From Amoebophrya sp. A120 (taxonomy: Eukaryota; Sar; Dinophyceae; Syndiniales; Amoebophryaceae): 64,000 bases of DNA. Each line of letters begins with the position of its first letter. Positions within the stretch are counted from its first letter, which is position 1. Positions 1-13,300 of this stretch are shown here, one piece after another. The notes below the pieces were generated by a model. The model saw nothing but the letters and a program-made list of their open reading frames with translations. It was not told the origin of the DNA and ran no database searches. Position numbers and translations under genes: made by a program. Location: positions 527,040 through 591,039 of the forward strand of contig CAJINV010000014.1 in NCBI GenBank assembly GCA_905178155.1, written 5' to 3'.

Positions 1-348
1 CAACTAGTAGACTGCTCTTTATTCATTGGCGCACATGGAGTTTACATTTAGATTTTGATTTTATTTCTTTGTGCTTCGCACTACAAAGCTAGTGCTGTCA
101 CGTTGTTGATGCATGCTGGAAACATACAGAACAAAAACTCCGAATCAGGAAAAGCCTCCTGCAGAGGAAACAGAGAGCAGTTTCGATCACAAGGCGTAAA
201 AGGTCGGGAAGCACCAGGTCCCTTTGCAAAACGTGCTCTCGCTGCCGCCAAATTCGCCCGTCGCGCCCGTGAGTTTCTGTTTTAAATTTAAGTGAAGGAA
301 TTCGTTCGTTTTTTATCTTTCATTTTACTTCTAAACGCACATCCAGGT
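1..348. other. Intergenic, no gene seen
   Basis: A short plus-strand open frame at 55-285 begins with TTG and has no recognisable content. I see no introner, repeat or RNA gene here. Confidence 0.5.
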
Positions 349-690
349 TTAAGTAAAAGAAAACTCAAAATCCTCCCGTGCAAAAACCAAAAACAACATC
401 GTACAGAATTTCAATGGTTTCTGGATTGCTGCAACTGAGCTTCTACAATACCCAAAATGGAAAAACACAACACAACGTCTAGACCACATAATTACGGCTT
501 CCAGTTTGATGTCTGGATTGAAGCACACGGGGCAGCAGGTTCCCGGCTCCTGCTTCTCATCAAAACCGGTGGGGCATTTCAGCGGGGCGCACTCGATGTT
601 CGCACACGCCGGCGGCTCCTGCTTGTTGCTCAACAAAATTCCGTTGGCGACCGGAATCAGAAACGAAAGAATTGGAAGAAACAGCCGCAT
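349..690 (-). CDS. Small secreted Cys-rich (VWC-like) protein
   Basis: The frame starts at a true ATG (688-690). About 18 hydrophobic residues (MRLFLPILSFLIPVANG) look like a secretion signal, followed by a Cys-rich stretch with the order C-x4-C-x4-C and then GTCCPVC. The CCPVC ending resembles a von Willebrand factor C-type module, so a secreted or surface protein is likely. After residue about 65 the frame turns hydrophobic and unlike the module (VVFFHFGYCRSS), so the last third may be intron read-through; a GT lies at the codon after LEA. The module is short compared with full VWC domains, so the family call is tentative. It lies downstream of the giant gene on the same strand, 702 bp away. 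Confidence 0.45.
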   Translation of the reverse strand: MRLFLPILSFLIPVANGILLSNKQEPPACANIECAPLKCPTGFDEKQEPGTCCPVCFNPDIKLEAVIMWSRRCVVFFHFGYCRSSVAAIQKPLKFCTMLFLVFAREDFEFSFT

Positions 691-1392
691 CGTTACAATT
701 TTTAGGACTTGGTGTCCTTCTCTGAGTTTCTCTTCGACCTGGTGCCCGGCCCTCTATCTCTCTTGATGTCGTCTCCACTCAAATGCAAATAGTCGTAGGA
801 AAACCATGTCAGTGTGGAAAGGACCAGAACCAAAATGGTAGGAACGGAATGCGCTGATTTAGATGTAGATCCCGGAAATCCAAGTCAATGATCTCTTGCC
901 AATTTTTTCAGAACACAAAAACAAAAAGATGAGAAGAGTCTTCTCATCTTCTTTTCCAAAAAGAACGAAAAATAGAAAAGATGAGTACAGTGATCAAAAG
1001 ATGAGTTCGAATTGGAGTTCAAAGTCAAAAGGAAAAACACATCTCTCCTGGGACTGCAATCAAAATGAGTCAAAATTTGGGATCGGTACGGAAAGATAAA
1101 GGGATCCGGATCGAACGTACGAATAAAAAAGAAAGGCTCGGTAGATATGAAAAACACCAAACACCGAAACCAAGCGCGGGCGCGGTGAAAATACGTGGTG
1201 CCTGAAAAGTCTAAATTGAATTTATTGGACACAAAAAAATAAATCTACACGTAATCGTAATCTAAATTTTCGTCTAAATCTTATATAAAAGTTGTGGTCT
1301 CCCTGCGACAGCAAGACATTCACATTCTACAGCAGTACTTCTACTTGCTTCTAGCGACAGAACATGTCTCGTCCCATTTCAAAGTTTTCTGC
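691..1392. other. Intergenic, no gene seen
   Basis: AT-rich 702-bp gap between two minus-strand genes, expected to hold the 3' end of the giant gene and the upstream region of the small secreted gene. Open frames on both strands are short, overlap each other and lack protein character. Confidence 0.5.
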
Positions 1393-4300
1393 CTACTTCT
1401 CCGCGGCCCGTTGCTTCTCTATCTCTCCACCACTTTCTTCCTCCTCAACCGCCGCGAATAGATCATCCGCGGTGAGTTTTTTGTCCCTTAGCGTCGCGTT
1501 TCCCTTTTCCATCTTTGCGAGCAAATCGAAGTAGTACAACCGGTCCACGAAGTCCGCCTCGTCCATTCTCCTCTTGTTGTCCTCATTGGTAAACGTGATC
1601 CGCTCGTGGCCGACCTGCACCGGATTCCGGTACTTCTCACTGAGCGGCCAAACTTTGTTTTCGTTGGGGGCCGACCGGATGTTGGGCGTGAATTTCGGGA
1701 CCGAAATCATCTCCGACAAGGATTTTCGTGCGGTTTGTCGGTAGTTCTTCTTGTCATCATTTTGCTCCTCATTTTCTACTTCTTCCTCGAACTCATCCAC
1801 CGACCGACTCCCCCGGTTTTTGCCTTTCTGCGTGCTACTCTCTTTCCCGGGCGCCGACCTCCCCCGACTTCTCTCCTGGTTCAGGCCGGAGCTGACCAGG
1901 CCGCGCACGCCGCCCTTCCGTTTTTTCAACTTGTCGTAGTTGGACCGCGACCACTGCAGCAGACTCTCGTCGTAGATTTCCACGAAACCAAACTCGCCCC
2001 GGTGCTCAATCTCCCGCTTGAGTTTGTTTTGCCGCTCGATGAGAATGCGCCGCTCGTTGTAGGCTTCCGCCTTCCGCGTGGACTTCGGCATGCGCTCGGG
2101 TGGCGGCTCGAATTCTTGCTCCGCGTCGTCATCGTTTTTAATCGGATTATCCTCGTCCTCCTCTTTATTAGTTGTTCCACCTCGTCCAGATTGCTGTTTG
2201 TTGCTCCTTCTAAAAGATGCCCTTCTTTTGTTTATCTGCGGTTTGAAGGTGCAGAACTCTTTCAATTCTTTCTCTTCCAACCGCTGCTTCAGCCGAATTT
2301 CGTCGGCGTCCGCCAGTCTCCGTTCCCGGTACTTCGTGCAGTTTTCCTCGTACTTCAAATCAAACGTCGCCTTGTGCTGCGACATGTCGCCGATGTGGGA
2401 TTTTTTCGACTGTAGCCTTTGCTTCTCCTTCTCCTCTAATTTTTCTTTCTCCTTCTGCAACAAACTCTCTCTCCGCTCCTTGTGTTTCTTGTGCAACTCC
2501 CGCTGCTTCTCGTCCCGCTTCTTGTGCAGGGCCGCGAACCACTTTTGTCGCGTCTCGTTCGGCACTTGGTGCCAGTTGTGCGGCGCGGGGACGTTGTCGT
2601 TGGGGAACAATTCCTGGATCTCCTTGCACATTCGCATCGCAATTTCGTTGTTCTTTTTGCTCAACTCCCGGTTCTCTTCCTTCGAAGACTGGAGTTTCAG
2701 TTCCTGCATCACCATCCGGTTCCCGGCAATCACCGCGGTCCGCCGGAACGCGTCGGCGTAGAGTTTGTCAAAGTGCGACTGTGTCTGATCGAAATTGGAA
2801 GAAGTGGAAGACCCACCTGCTCCGGTAGAAGTACCAGTGTGCAAGGACTTGATGTCGGCAGTGATGAAGGAATTATTGCTAGTATTCTGTGCACTAGCAG
2901 TAGAGCCGGATCCTGCCCCGACGATGCCCTGCTTGAAATCCTGCAAAGCGCTCATCATCAAACTGTGCTCCTGTTTCTGCAAGGTGGCCGTCCTGCGGCT
3001 GAGCTCCGACCCCCGGAGGTTGGTGTTATTCGACAAAAATTCCTTCCCGGAGCTCCCCCCGGACAGCACCGCAGAAGTGAACTTGTCCGACATTCTCAAC
3101 TCCAGTTCCGCCGCAGACAGGCCGGCGGATGGAAAAGCCGCCCGCTCGGCCGCGGACAGGCGAGCGGTTGTGCTCGTTTCGCCTAGCGCCGTGCTCGCCT
3201 CGATGCCGCTGCCCGAAGCGGCCACAAAGGCCTTCGTGCTACTCCCCCCGAACCCCGCCGTGCCGTAGTGGTGTCCGGGGTTCAAAAAATCGTCCGGGCC
3301 GTGCTTGATTTCGTTCTGGGCGTTTGTCTTGCCGGAACAATCCCGTTCAAGGGATCGTAGCGCCGACGCGTGGAACATGATATCGGAATTCGTCACGTCC
3401 ATCTGCGAATATTTCACCCCGAACGCGTTGGTCGTGGGCATCGCGATGGTCTTGTGGATCCCGGATTTCAGAGATTTCGCCTGGCTGCTCGCCTTGGCGG
3501 ACGCTTTAAACAGCTCGATTTCCTGGGACCGGGGGCCGAGATACTTTCTCGTGTTGTTCAAGAAGTGGGCTAACGTGTTGTGTTGGTTGTCCTTCGCGAG
3601 CTGGTGTAGTTTGGACAGTTGCTGGGTGAAGTCGAGGGAGCTCGTAGTCACCTTTCCGCTGTTCGTCTTCCCGCCAATCGGGTTCTCGATGAAGTAGCTG
3701 TTCCGCCCGCCAATCTTCTCCAGAATCGCGGACTTCGCCAGGTGGTCGCGGAACTTGTGGCACTTCGCGCGGAGGTCCGCGTTGAAGAAGAGGTAGGTCT
3801 TTTCCTTGTTTTGCAGAATCAACTCGAGAAAAACCTTCAACAGCGGCTGCTTTGTTACTACAGAAGTAGTCACATTGTTTTTCATTAACTGCAGGTACTT
3901 TTGCCTAGCCACCGGAAGCAAAAGATTCGTTGGGTTGGTTTCCGACGCGGCCAAATGTGCGGGGTCGTTGGAGGCGGAAGAAGTGCTTGTTGCGTTCGAC
4001 AACTGTGCACCACCGACCGCTGCGGAAGAAAGCCGCTCTCCTGCTGCGTCGAAATCAAAATCATCCGGGCCGACTCCACCGCCCATGTTGCTCTGCTGCG
4101 TCTTTGTCGCCTGGTATTGATTGGTCGCCAACGTGGAATCTTCGGAAAACCGGCCGGAGAGCATCTGTGGTGGGAGGTTTTGGAAATTCGCGGGGATTAT
4201 ACCGGCAGACGCAGCTGCAGTATTGTCGGGCAGTAGTTCTTGTTCGCCTTGCGTCTTTTGGCTCCTCTTCTGCTCACCCTTAGTGCTGGTTGTAGGACCT

Positions 4301-7300
4301 CCGCTAGAGCCTGCTCCTGCGCCAGTAGCAGCAGGAGCTCCACTACTCGTCCCTCGCCCCCCACCTGCTGTGGCCGCACTTATCCCCCCGGAGGAGAATC
4401 TATCGGTGTCGAAGAAATCGAATTGGTTCGGCTGCCACGGTTTCGAGACGCAGTGGTCCAGTCTCCACACCCAGTGAAGGAGCTCCTCCTGAAGGAATAA
4501 CAACCTTTCTTGGTTCTCGTGAACCTCCAACAAGTCGCGCAACAAGCAGAACCGCAGACCCAGAACGCACCGTCGCTGCGCGATCCACTTCTCGCGGTCG
4601 ACAATGGACTCGAGCCGGTGCGGGTACTCGCTCTGTTTCTTCGCGTGCGCAACTTCGCGGTTGCTGGCCAGGCTGTCGCGCGCCGCGAGCGAATGATTTA
4701 TTGGAGCAGCCTGAACCTGATTGTTCTCTATTGTTGGCTGTTGTTTGCTCACATCAATAGCTGAATTTGTGTACCGCGAATCACTACCGGCGAGGGCGCC
4801 GGTAGTAGTACCATCTCCAAACGTGGTCGGGTCGTCCTTCTGGGGGAGTAGTTCCGGAGAGATCATTTGCATGTTTGAGTTTGACATGACTGTCGTGGGG
4901 TTGTTGTTGTTCATCATGCCACTTACAGTCGTGCCGCGAGGGCTTGGGCTTGCAGCAGTTTCGTTGTAGAACATGAGCACGCTTCCATCGTCGTTTTTCG
5001 TGTCCTTCTTCACTTTTTTCTCCACTCCGTGTTCGATGATGACATCGGTGTTGCGGATTTTCGGCTCCTCTTCCTGTCCATCCTCTGGTGTAGTCCTCGT
5101 GGCCTCTGCAGCTGAGCTTCTTGCTGGTTGCTCATCACCGTCCTCCTTCTTCTTCTTTTTCTTCTTCTCGGCAGTGCTGCTGCGGTCCTTTGCTGCACCA
5201 TCATCCTTCGCGGTCTCCTTTGGTGTGGCAGCTGCTCCCGTTTCGGCGGCGGCATTGGGATTGGCTTCCTCAGTGGAGGACGAACTAGAGGAAGAGGATT
5301 TCTCTTTTTTCTTCTTTTTCTTCTTGTCCTGACTATCGGCATCTGCTCCGGCGTCGTCTTTGTCAGAAGATTTTTTCTTCTTTTTCTTCTCCGCAACACC
5401 AGCTGCATCGTCGTCGTCTTTTGATGTTGCGCTTTTCGTACTTGTTTTCCTCTCGTCAGTTTCCTCTTTGTCGACGTCCTTCTTCTTTTTCTTCTTGATG
5501 TCAACAGCGGCACCATCACCGTCATCCTTATCAGCTGATGTTGACGATGTTGTAGCACCGTCGACGTCCTTGTCCTTCGTGTCAGCACTTTTAGAAGAAG
5601 AAGTTGTAGAAGTGCCATCCTTCTTACTTCTCTCCTCCTTCCCAGTACTCTTCGCGCCGGAACTAGGTTTTTCTTTCTCCTCGCCCTGCTTTTTGGAAGT
5701 TCCAGAAGAGGACTTCGCAACTGCGGACGCAATCTTGCCTCCAGCCGAGGCTGTGCTCGTGCGGGCCATTTTCAGGTTCGCCCCGACTTTTAAAGCCGAC
5801 GTTACCCCCGCGAGATTGGAGGACGAGGCGGCGGCTTTGGCAGTTGTAGACGCACTGGTTGTTGAACTACTTGAGGACGCGGCCGCGGCACTACTAGTTC
5901 CAGCTGGTGTTGTACTAGAACTAGTGCCACTATCCGGCGCACCAGCCCCGCCGACGTCCTTTTGTCCCCTTCCCGGGATGAATTTCACGTCCTCCAGTTG
6001 CTCGCCGAATTGCGCCCGCTTCTTCGCGCCGGAGGCAGCGGTCTCGCTCAGGAGTCTGGCGGTGGCTGAATTGGCAGTCGTGCTGCTCGTCGTGGTTCCA
6101 GCCTGTTCTCTCGCTAGATTCTTCGCGTTCGTCGCGTCCATGCCCCGGAGGGGCTCGATCCCGTCCAGTAAATTCGAGCGGGGGAAAGAAAGCGGTTCGC
6201 GAGTTTTCGCAAATTCCGAAGCCAGCGACATAAAGGACAGCTTTTTAGAAGTTGTGGTCCTTTGCTGCTGGTCTTGACTGTTCATCCTGTTCCCAGCGCT
6301 GGTCAACGAGGAGGGCAACATTTTTACATCTGACGACAGCTCTTCTTGTCCTTCCTTGTCGGCGACAATCTTATTGTCAGACGCGTCTTTAATATCGCCG
6401 TCTACTTCGCCGGGACGAGTTGCAGATCGGGAGGACCGCTTCTTCTTCGTAGTACCAGCAGTGCCTTTCTCTTCAACGGCGCCATCCTCGTTCGTCGCAG
6501 TAGTTCCTGCTAAATCAATCTTTGCGCTGGCCCTTTTCGATGATCTTTTACCACCGCTGGCCTCGCCCGCCGCGGTCGACGTGAATTCATCTGGCTTGTT
6601 ATCAGTTCCACCTTCTTGTTCACTCGGAAAGACGTCCACCCAGTCTGGCCTTCCCTCGATCACCGAGCTCGGGTACCGGTGCCCCTTCACGGCGACGCAG
6701 GACCCGCGAGCAAACAGCCCCCCGTTGGAAGACATGGAGGTCAATTGCTGGTCGCTGTAGTCTGCTGCTTGCTTAGTGAGAAACTGGTCCAAAATCGCCA
6801 TCTGCTTCTTCACATCCACAGAATTTTGCAGAACTTGTTGCAGAATCTCCCGCATTGGGAGCACGGGGACCTGTCCGACAATTTGGTCTTCCTCTTCTTG
6901 CGGTTCTTCGGAAAGAAGTAGACCAGCTGTTTCTTGTGGCTTCTCGGTACTATTTGCATATGCTTCATCGGGAGGCTCTTGTGCGCCCCCAATTGGTGGA
7001 ACAGGCAGAGTGACTGCAGGCGTGAGAAATGAGTCTTTATCCATCCTGGACGATGAAAACATGAAATCACCCCCGGCTTGTAGTTCTCCTGTCGAACTTC
7101 TGTCGTTCGACATCCCCAACAAGTTGCTGCCGACCGACATGCGACTCAGCTTCTGATGCTCCGAAACAGGCATGGCTGGTTGGGATTGTCTCTTTTGCTT
7201 CATGACGCTCTTTCTCGTCGGACCCGGAGCGACTAACTTTGTCGCATCCTGGTGCGCGTTTGGCAGATTAGGGTTGTTCATATCATCTTTCGAAGAATGC

Positions 7301-10300
7301 TCGTCGATTATATTTTCCAAATTTTCTGTTGTCGCCGGAGCGCTTGCCGCGTTCAGAGTACGCCTCGTGGTTGTAGTTCCAAGCTGCGCGGTATCCCGAA
7401 GCGCCGCGTCGGCTGCAGTAGCTCCATTTTCCGGGGACGCCAAATCTGGCGCTGTGGTAGCTCCGCCCTTGTTCGCGAGGAACATTGCTGCTTGCTTTTT
7501 GGACGCGACGGTGGACTTGGCCCTTCGCGTCGGCGGCGGACTCGGACTTGGGCTAGGTGACGCAGATTTCTCGGACGCCGTTTTCTCCGAATTCGTTTCA
7601 GAAGTATTCGGCTCAGGGAAATACAAAGTTGGCGACTTGCCCCTCGCCGCACCACCAGCTCTGGTATTGTTCCCCGCTTTTGGCGGCACTAGCCCGGCTT
7701 TGGCCGCGGCCTTCTTCGGCGCCGCGCCCGGCGGGCCGGCGGGGGACTTCGCTTTCTTCGGCTGCGCACCAGTTGCACCACCGCGGTCTCCTCTCCTACC
7801 CGCTGCTGTTGCAGCCCTTTGTTCACCTTGCGGCCCTTCCGCCGCGGCGCCCGCCCCAGCTGGTGGCGCGGCCCGGCGACCCTGTCCTCTCGGTCCTGCG
7901 GTCGTTGCGGTCCCAGCTGCTGATGCCCCGGAAGCTCCAGCGCCGGGAGACGGAGACGCGCCGACTGCCGCCGATCCAGCCATGCTGTCGTCCAAAGTCG
8001 TCGCCGCTCCGCCTCCGGAGAGGTTTGACCTAGTCGTGTTGGTCAAGGTTCTTTCCTCGTCTTCTATACTGAGTAAAAACGTACCCACACCAGAGTCAGG
8101 ATGGGGATTTTGCAACACAAACCTAGGGGTTTTGTGAGTCACGCGTGACAAGTTGCGCTCTGCGGTGTAGTGCAGGTTAGCAAGTGCAGCCGCATCACAG
8201 ATTCATCTGCTCATCCTGTTCACAGCATCACAAATTCCAAAACACGACTGGAAATGGCGCTCATGGGGATGCGCATTACCAGTCTTCCTGTCTTTGCAAA
8301 TCTGCATCACAACTCTGGTATGGGGACGTTTTTACTCAGGATATCCTCAAAATCCCCGTCAAAGTTGTCGTAGCTGCCATAATTGATGTTGTCCTGTTGC
8401 TCCAACGTCTCGCGGATCTGCAGAGTCGCTTTCAGAAATTTCGGCAGAAACTGCGAGTCTTGTTGCGCCTTCGACGTCCCGACTACCTCGCGTGCTTTGT
8501 TTCCGATTTTTGTCTGCGTGCGGTCGAGGAAATTTTGCACAAAGTTCTTGAACGCGCGTGAGTTCAGCTCCTGCTTCGTCACATTGTGAAAATACGGGTG
8601 GTCCTGAGCCTGGTAGCGGGATTTCATATTCATTGCACTGGCGGTTGCAGCAGCTGTGTTATCGCCGTTGATCGAAGTAGCGGACGCAGCTTTGTTTAGC
8701 AACCCACTTGTCCCGCCTACTGCCGCATTTTGGTCCGCCGCTCCCTGTGCGGCGGCGGCGGCCTTGTCTGCTTTCGACGTCTTCGCGCCTGGAAGTAGTT
8801 TCGTCCCAGCTGCCTTGTTTTCCGCAGAGCCGCCAGAGGACTTCGCAGAGTTCGAGGACCCTATTCTTTTCGCCGGCTTTGCCTTAATTTCGGGGGCACC
8901 TTCCTCGGGACCTACAGTTCCTATTGTCGTCGTGGCTTCCCCGCCTGGAATTGCTTCGTTTCTTGCAGAAACGGCACCCGTTCCTTCCACAGCTTCCTCC
9001 GACAGAGAGATCGCGTTAATCGACAGTCCCAGTTGACTGATCGTGGTCGCCACCTTGTCGAAGTCCGGCACGTGCCGGTCAAGCGGCGTCCGCAGCCGCA
9101 CGGTGCTGTGAAAAATGAACCGCTCCAAGTCTTTGGAACTCTGCTTCAAGTATTTCGCCAGGTGCATGGTCGTCTTCCGTAATTTCTTATTCAACAAACA
9201 CATGGAATTCTGCACCGAATCACGCAGCTCGTACCGCAGAAAGCTGACGAACTTGAGCGCGTCCGCGAACGGCGTGTTGATCTCTTTGAACTGTTCCTTC
9301 ATCCGCTGCAATTTCCAGCGGCGCAGCACCGCTTGGGCGCGCTCCTCCGGACTCACCTGCGCCTCCACCTCCTTCTGCTTCTTCAGTTCCTTCGCTTCTT
9401 CCGGATTCACGGGCGTGTCTTTCAGAAACACACTCAGGAGAATGGAAAACTCTTTCGGGTCTTTGTGCAACCCTTTTGCGTTCAATTTCATCAAGGATTG
9501 CTGGTCGAAGGCGTAGTTGCTCGGGTCTGTGGTCGTGATCGTGTCCGGCGCATTCATCGCACTGTGGTGTCCACCACCGGCGCCCTTGTGGTGGGAATGA
9601 GGGGAGTGAGCGGAAGTAGATTTAGTAGTTGCATCAGGAGCAACTGTACTGTCATTCTTGGATGAAGTTCGATTCGTTCCTGATAGCCCCAAGAACGACA
9701 GACTCCCGGGGTCCGCAGGGCTTCTTCCGGTCAGATTGAACAGCACCCGTTTCACGGCGGACCGAAGGAGGACGGGCGGCACGCCGTTGTTGTGCTTCAC
9801 AAAGTCCTTGCCCGACACGTCGAACAGAATGCGCTTGCGACTGATGGCGGCTTGTTTGGTCTCCGGCACGTTGGCGAGTCTGGTGAGCAAATGCTTGAAA
9901 ACTTTGAACTGCTTCTTCTTCTCGGTAGAAGTTCCACCACCAGCGGAAAACGGGTTCGCGGCCAGTTCCTTCTCCTTCTGTGCTATCTGTTTCATCCGCT
10001 GACGGGCTAGCAAGTTCCGGCATTGAGAGGAAAAATCCCCCCTCCCCATATTGAAAAGGTATGCTTCCGGAAATTTGTGTTGCTGATTTGAGGCCACAAA
10101 TCACATTTGTCTTGCAAGAAGACAAGGGCAGAAGCTTCCGCCATATTATGGAGGCGATTTGTCATGCCGCTGGGCCTAAAGGGGGGCCGTTTGTCATGCT
10201 GAGCAACTAGACCCATACGCCCCCAGCTAGTCTGGGCTAGCCTGGGGATCTGGCCGCAATGCCTTTCTGCAACACAAATCTGATTTGTGTATCCAAATCC

Positions 10301-13300
10301 AGCATCAGACATTTCGTTTTGATATGGGGAGGGGGGATTTTTCCTTTTGATATCCGGCTCACCATCATCTTCTTGATCGCCCACCGGAACAGCCAGGGGG
10401 CTTGCGCGCGCTTCCGGATTCCGTGGCTCACCAAGTAGAACAAGTCGCGATTTTTCCGGATCAAGACCACGTAGGAGCAAGACTCGAACGGCTGACTATC
10501 CGGTAGCACCACCGCCTCCTGGTGCGTGGGCACCGCCGCCAACTGCGCTGCGAGGGTCGTTATGAACTGCAAATATGTCTGGGTCTGGAAAGATCCAAGG
10601 CTTGTCATGCTTGTCGGACATGACTCTCAAGTCTGTCATGCACATTACCCAAAAGCCCCACTTTTCTGTCATGCAGAAGCTCGCTTTGTCATGCAGAAAA
10701 GGCAAGACTGTAGCACCTGCCTCCAAAACTTGTCATGCTTCTGCCAGTCAATTGAGGCGTCCTCGTCCTTCGCAACCAGCATCACAAGTTTCCAGACCCA
10801 GACATATATGCATTTGATAGTCGTGGCGGCCGCGACGGAATCCGCATCTTGAAGCGCGCGCTTGAGCTTTTCGATTTTGTTCTGCGCGTTGATCTGCAGC
10901 ATGTTATGCAATACAAATTTCCCGCACATGTACAAAATGCATCACAAATTTACCCAATTTGGAGCGTAACTACGCTTGTCATGCTAAACTAGGATCGAAG
11001 GTAGGTTTTCTCATGCACCACCAGACACCGTGTGTGTACGTGTACGGAAAATTTACTGTGGATACATGTTGGCCTGCTTCACCAGGTCTTTGGGGTCGAG
11101 CAGCAGGTAGGAATCGGCATAATTCGCATCATGCAGATCCAACTGCACCGGTTGGCTTGAAGATCCTGTTCCTGAAGACCCTTGCTGGGTGGAAGCGCCA
11201 GCTGCCCTGGATGCTGGAGACCCTGAAATAAAGATTGGTTTTTTTTTGGAGATGTAAAGGCTTGTCACGAAAGTAGGTGTTTTTGGTTCTAGTTTTCTTG
11301 AGCCTCGTCTAAGTACTACTTTTACAAAGACGTGCTGCACAGTAGCGGTGGGCACTAGTAGAGTCGGTCACAGGTGCCAAAGTAGAGGAGCCTTAGTTGT
11401 ATATAATCCACGACAAAAGTTCTCGTTCATCATCTTCATTTGTGCTCCTGGTCTTCATAAATTAATACCTTTAAGTGCCCCACCGCTGGTCATGATCCCC
11501 CCAGCAGTCGCGCCTCCATTATACGCCTTCAAATCCGCTAGCGCTCTGGCATCGTAGGCGGGATCACTGACGAACACGATTTTTGTGCTCGCTAACATCT
11601 GCGGATTCTGTGCGGATAGCACTTTCCGCACGCACTCTCGCACTTCGCCGATTTTCTGGCCCGCCCGGAAAGAGAAACTCTTGCAGACAAACGCCGGCTC
11701 CAGTTTTCCCCGGTCAACGTTCATATTATTAGCCTTGTTGGCAGATGATGTTAAACCTGCAGCCTTCGTTCCGGTTTTGGAAGTCGGTGAATTGGTGGAC
11801 GGCTGTCCTGTACCACCTGTCGCAGCTCCTGCTGCTGTACTTCTAGTTGCTGCTCCTTGTTCAGGACTTTCACTTGCCGCAGCACCTCCGCCTCCCGATG
11901 GCAACGCAGCAGATCCAGCCGCACTACTGGATGAAGCAGTTGTCTTCGTCACGTCTGCGTTCAATCCGTAGACCGGCAAGTGCTTGCCGCGCTGCAGTTC
12001 CGAGGATTCTTGCTTTCTGATGACTTGCAAACAGTAGTTTTCGTCCAGCACTTGAAGTTCCTTTTCCAATTTCACCAAAGTCGCCTCCAAATACTTGGAG
12101 TTCTGAAACAGCAGCTCGCAATGCGAGGCGAGCGAATGGAGCAAAACATCCATGAGAGAGTCCGTCTCGATGATGGACCGCATTTCCTGCAGAGATTTGG
12201 GCCGCCAGTCGCTCGGAGCCGTCGGAATGGACGATTTCGGAGACACGCCGAATTTCGTCTGATCAGGTGCTTGATTTGGATAATTCCTGGTGTTCTTCAT
12301 CGCTAGTAGAAGATTATTTCCTCCTGCTGTCGTTCCGCTACCACGGGACGTCGCGGGCCTTGACCCTGTAGTTGTTGATGTCCCAGAAATACTCGTACCT
12401 CCACCACCGCGACCAGAGGAAGACCCTTTGTTCGGCCGGGTTGACCTGCTGTTGGCGTTATTTGTTCCGCCTCTAGAAGCTCCTGTAGTACTCGAATTCA
12501 AATTTATTCCCGTCGTTTTCACCCCATCAGCACCGTCCTCCCCCTCGCCACCAACACTGCTGAACCCGGTCTGAAAGAAGGCCAAATCTTCCGGACAGTC
12601 CTTCTGTAGTAAGTACCCGTCCTTGAAGCACTGCAGGAACAAAATCTGCTCCAGCTCACTTGTCAGCTGCTTCCGCGCAACCGCGTCGCCGTGGGTCTCC
12701 TTATTGATACCGCTGCTGGACTTGTTATTCGGAGTTGACGACGAAGATGTTGACGCGTTTCCACTAGTACTGCTGTTATTTTTGTACGCGGAGCTCCGCA
12801 GCAGTTGCTGGTCCTCGTTTGCGTCCACGCAGTACCGCACCGCGAAGTAAAAATTGTTCAGATTGTTTATCGAAAAGAAAAATCCCCCCTCCCCATATCA
12901 AAACGGAATTTCTGATGCTGGATTTGTGTACACAAATCGGCTTTGTATTGCAGAGAGGCATTGCGGCCAGCTCCCCAGGCTAGGCAGGGGCGTATGGGTG
13001 TAGTTGCTCAGCATGGCAAACGGCTCCCCTTTAAGCCCGCCAGCGTGGCAAATCGCTTCCATAAAAATGGGGCGGAAGCTTCTGCCCTTGTCTTCCTGCA
13101 AGACAAATGTGATTTGTGACCTCAAACCAGCAACGCAAATGTTCAAAAACATACCTTTTCAATATGGGGAGGGGGGATTTTTCCGTACGATATTGTTCAC
13201 AAACTCCTTCATGTTCGCAAACGTGATTCTGGTCTGGTGCAGAGAACTGATCAGGTGGTCGTTCCTCGTGCGAAACAGCTGCCCGAAATCAGATAAGTAC

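Noticed and set aside
1281-1290. TATA-like TTATATAAAA on the plus strand
   Set aside because: No plus-strand gene follows; it faces the antisense of the giant gene's 3' end.
4973-6277. Long plus-strand frames opposite the giant gene (also 7172-8137, 22118-22600)
   Set aside because: They mirror the low-complexity minus-strand codons (Ser, Lys and Ala runs) and have no independent features.
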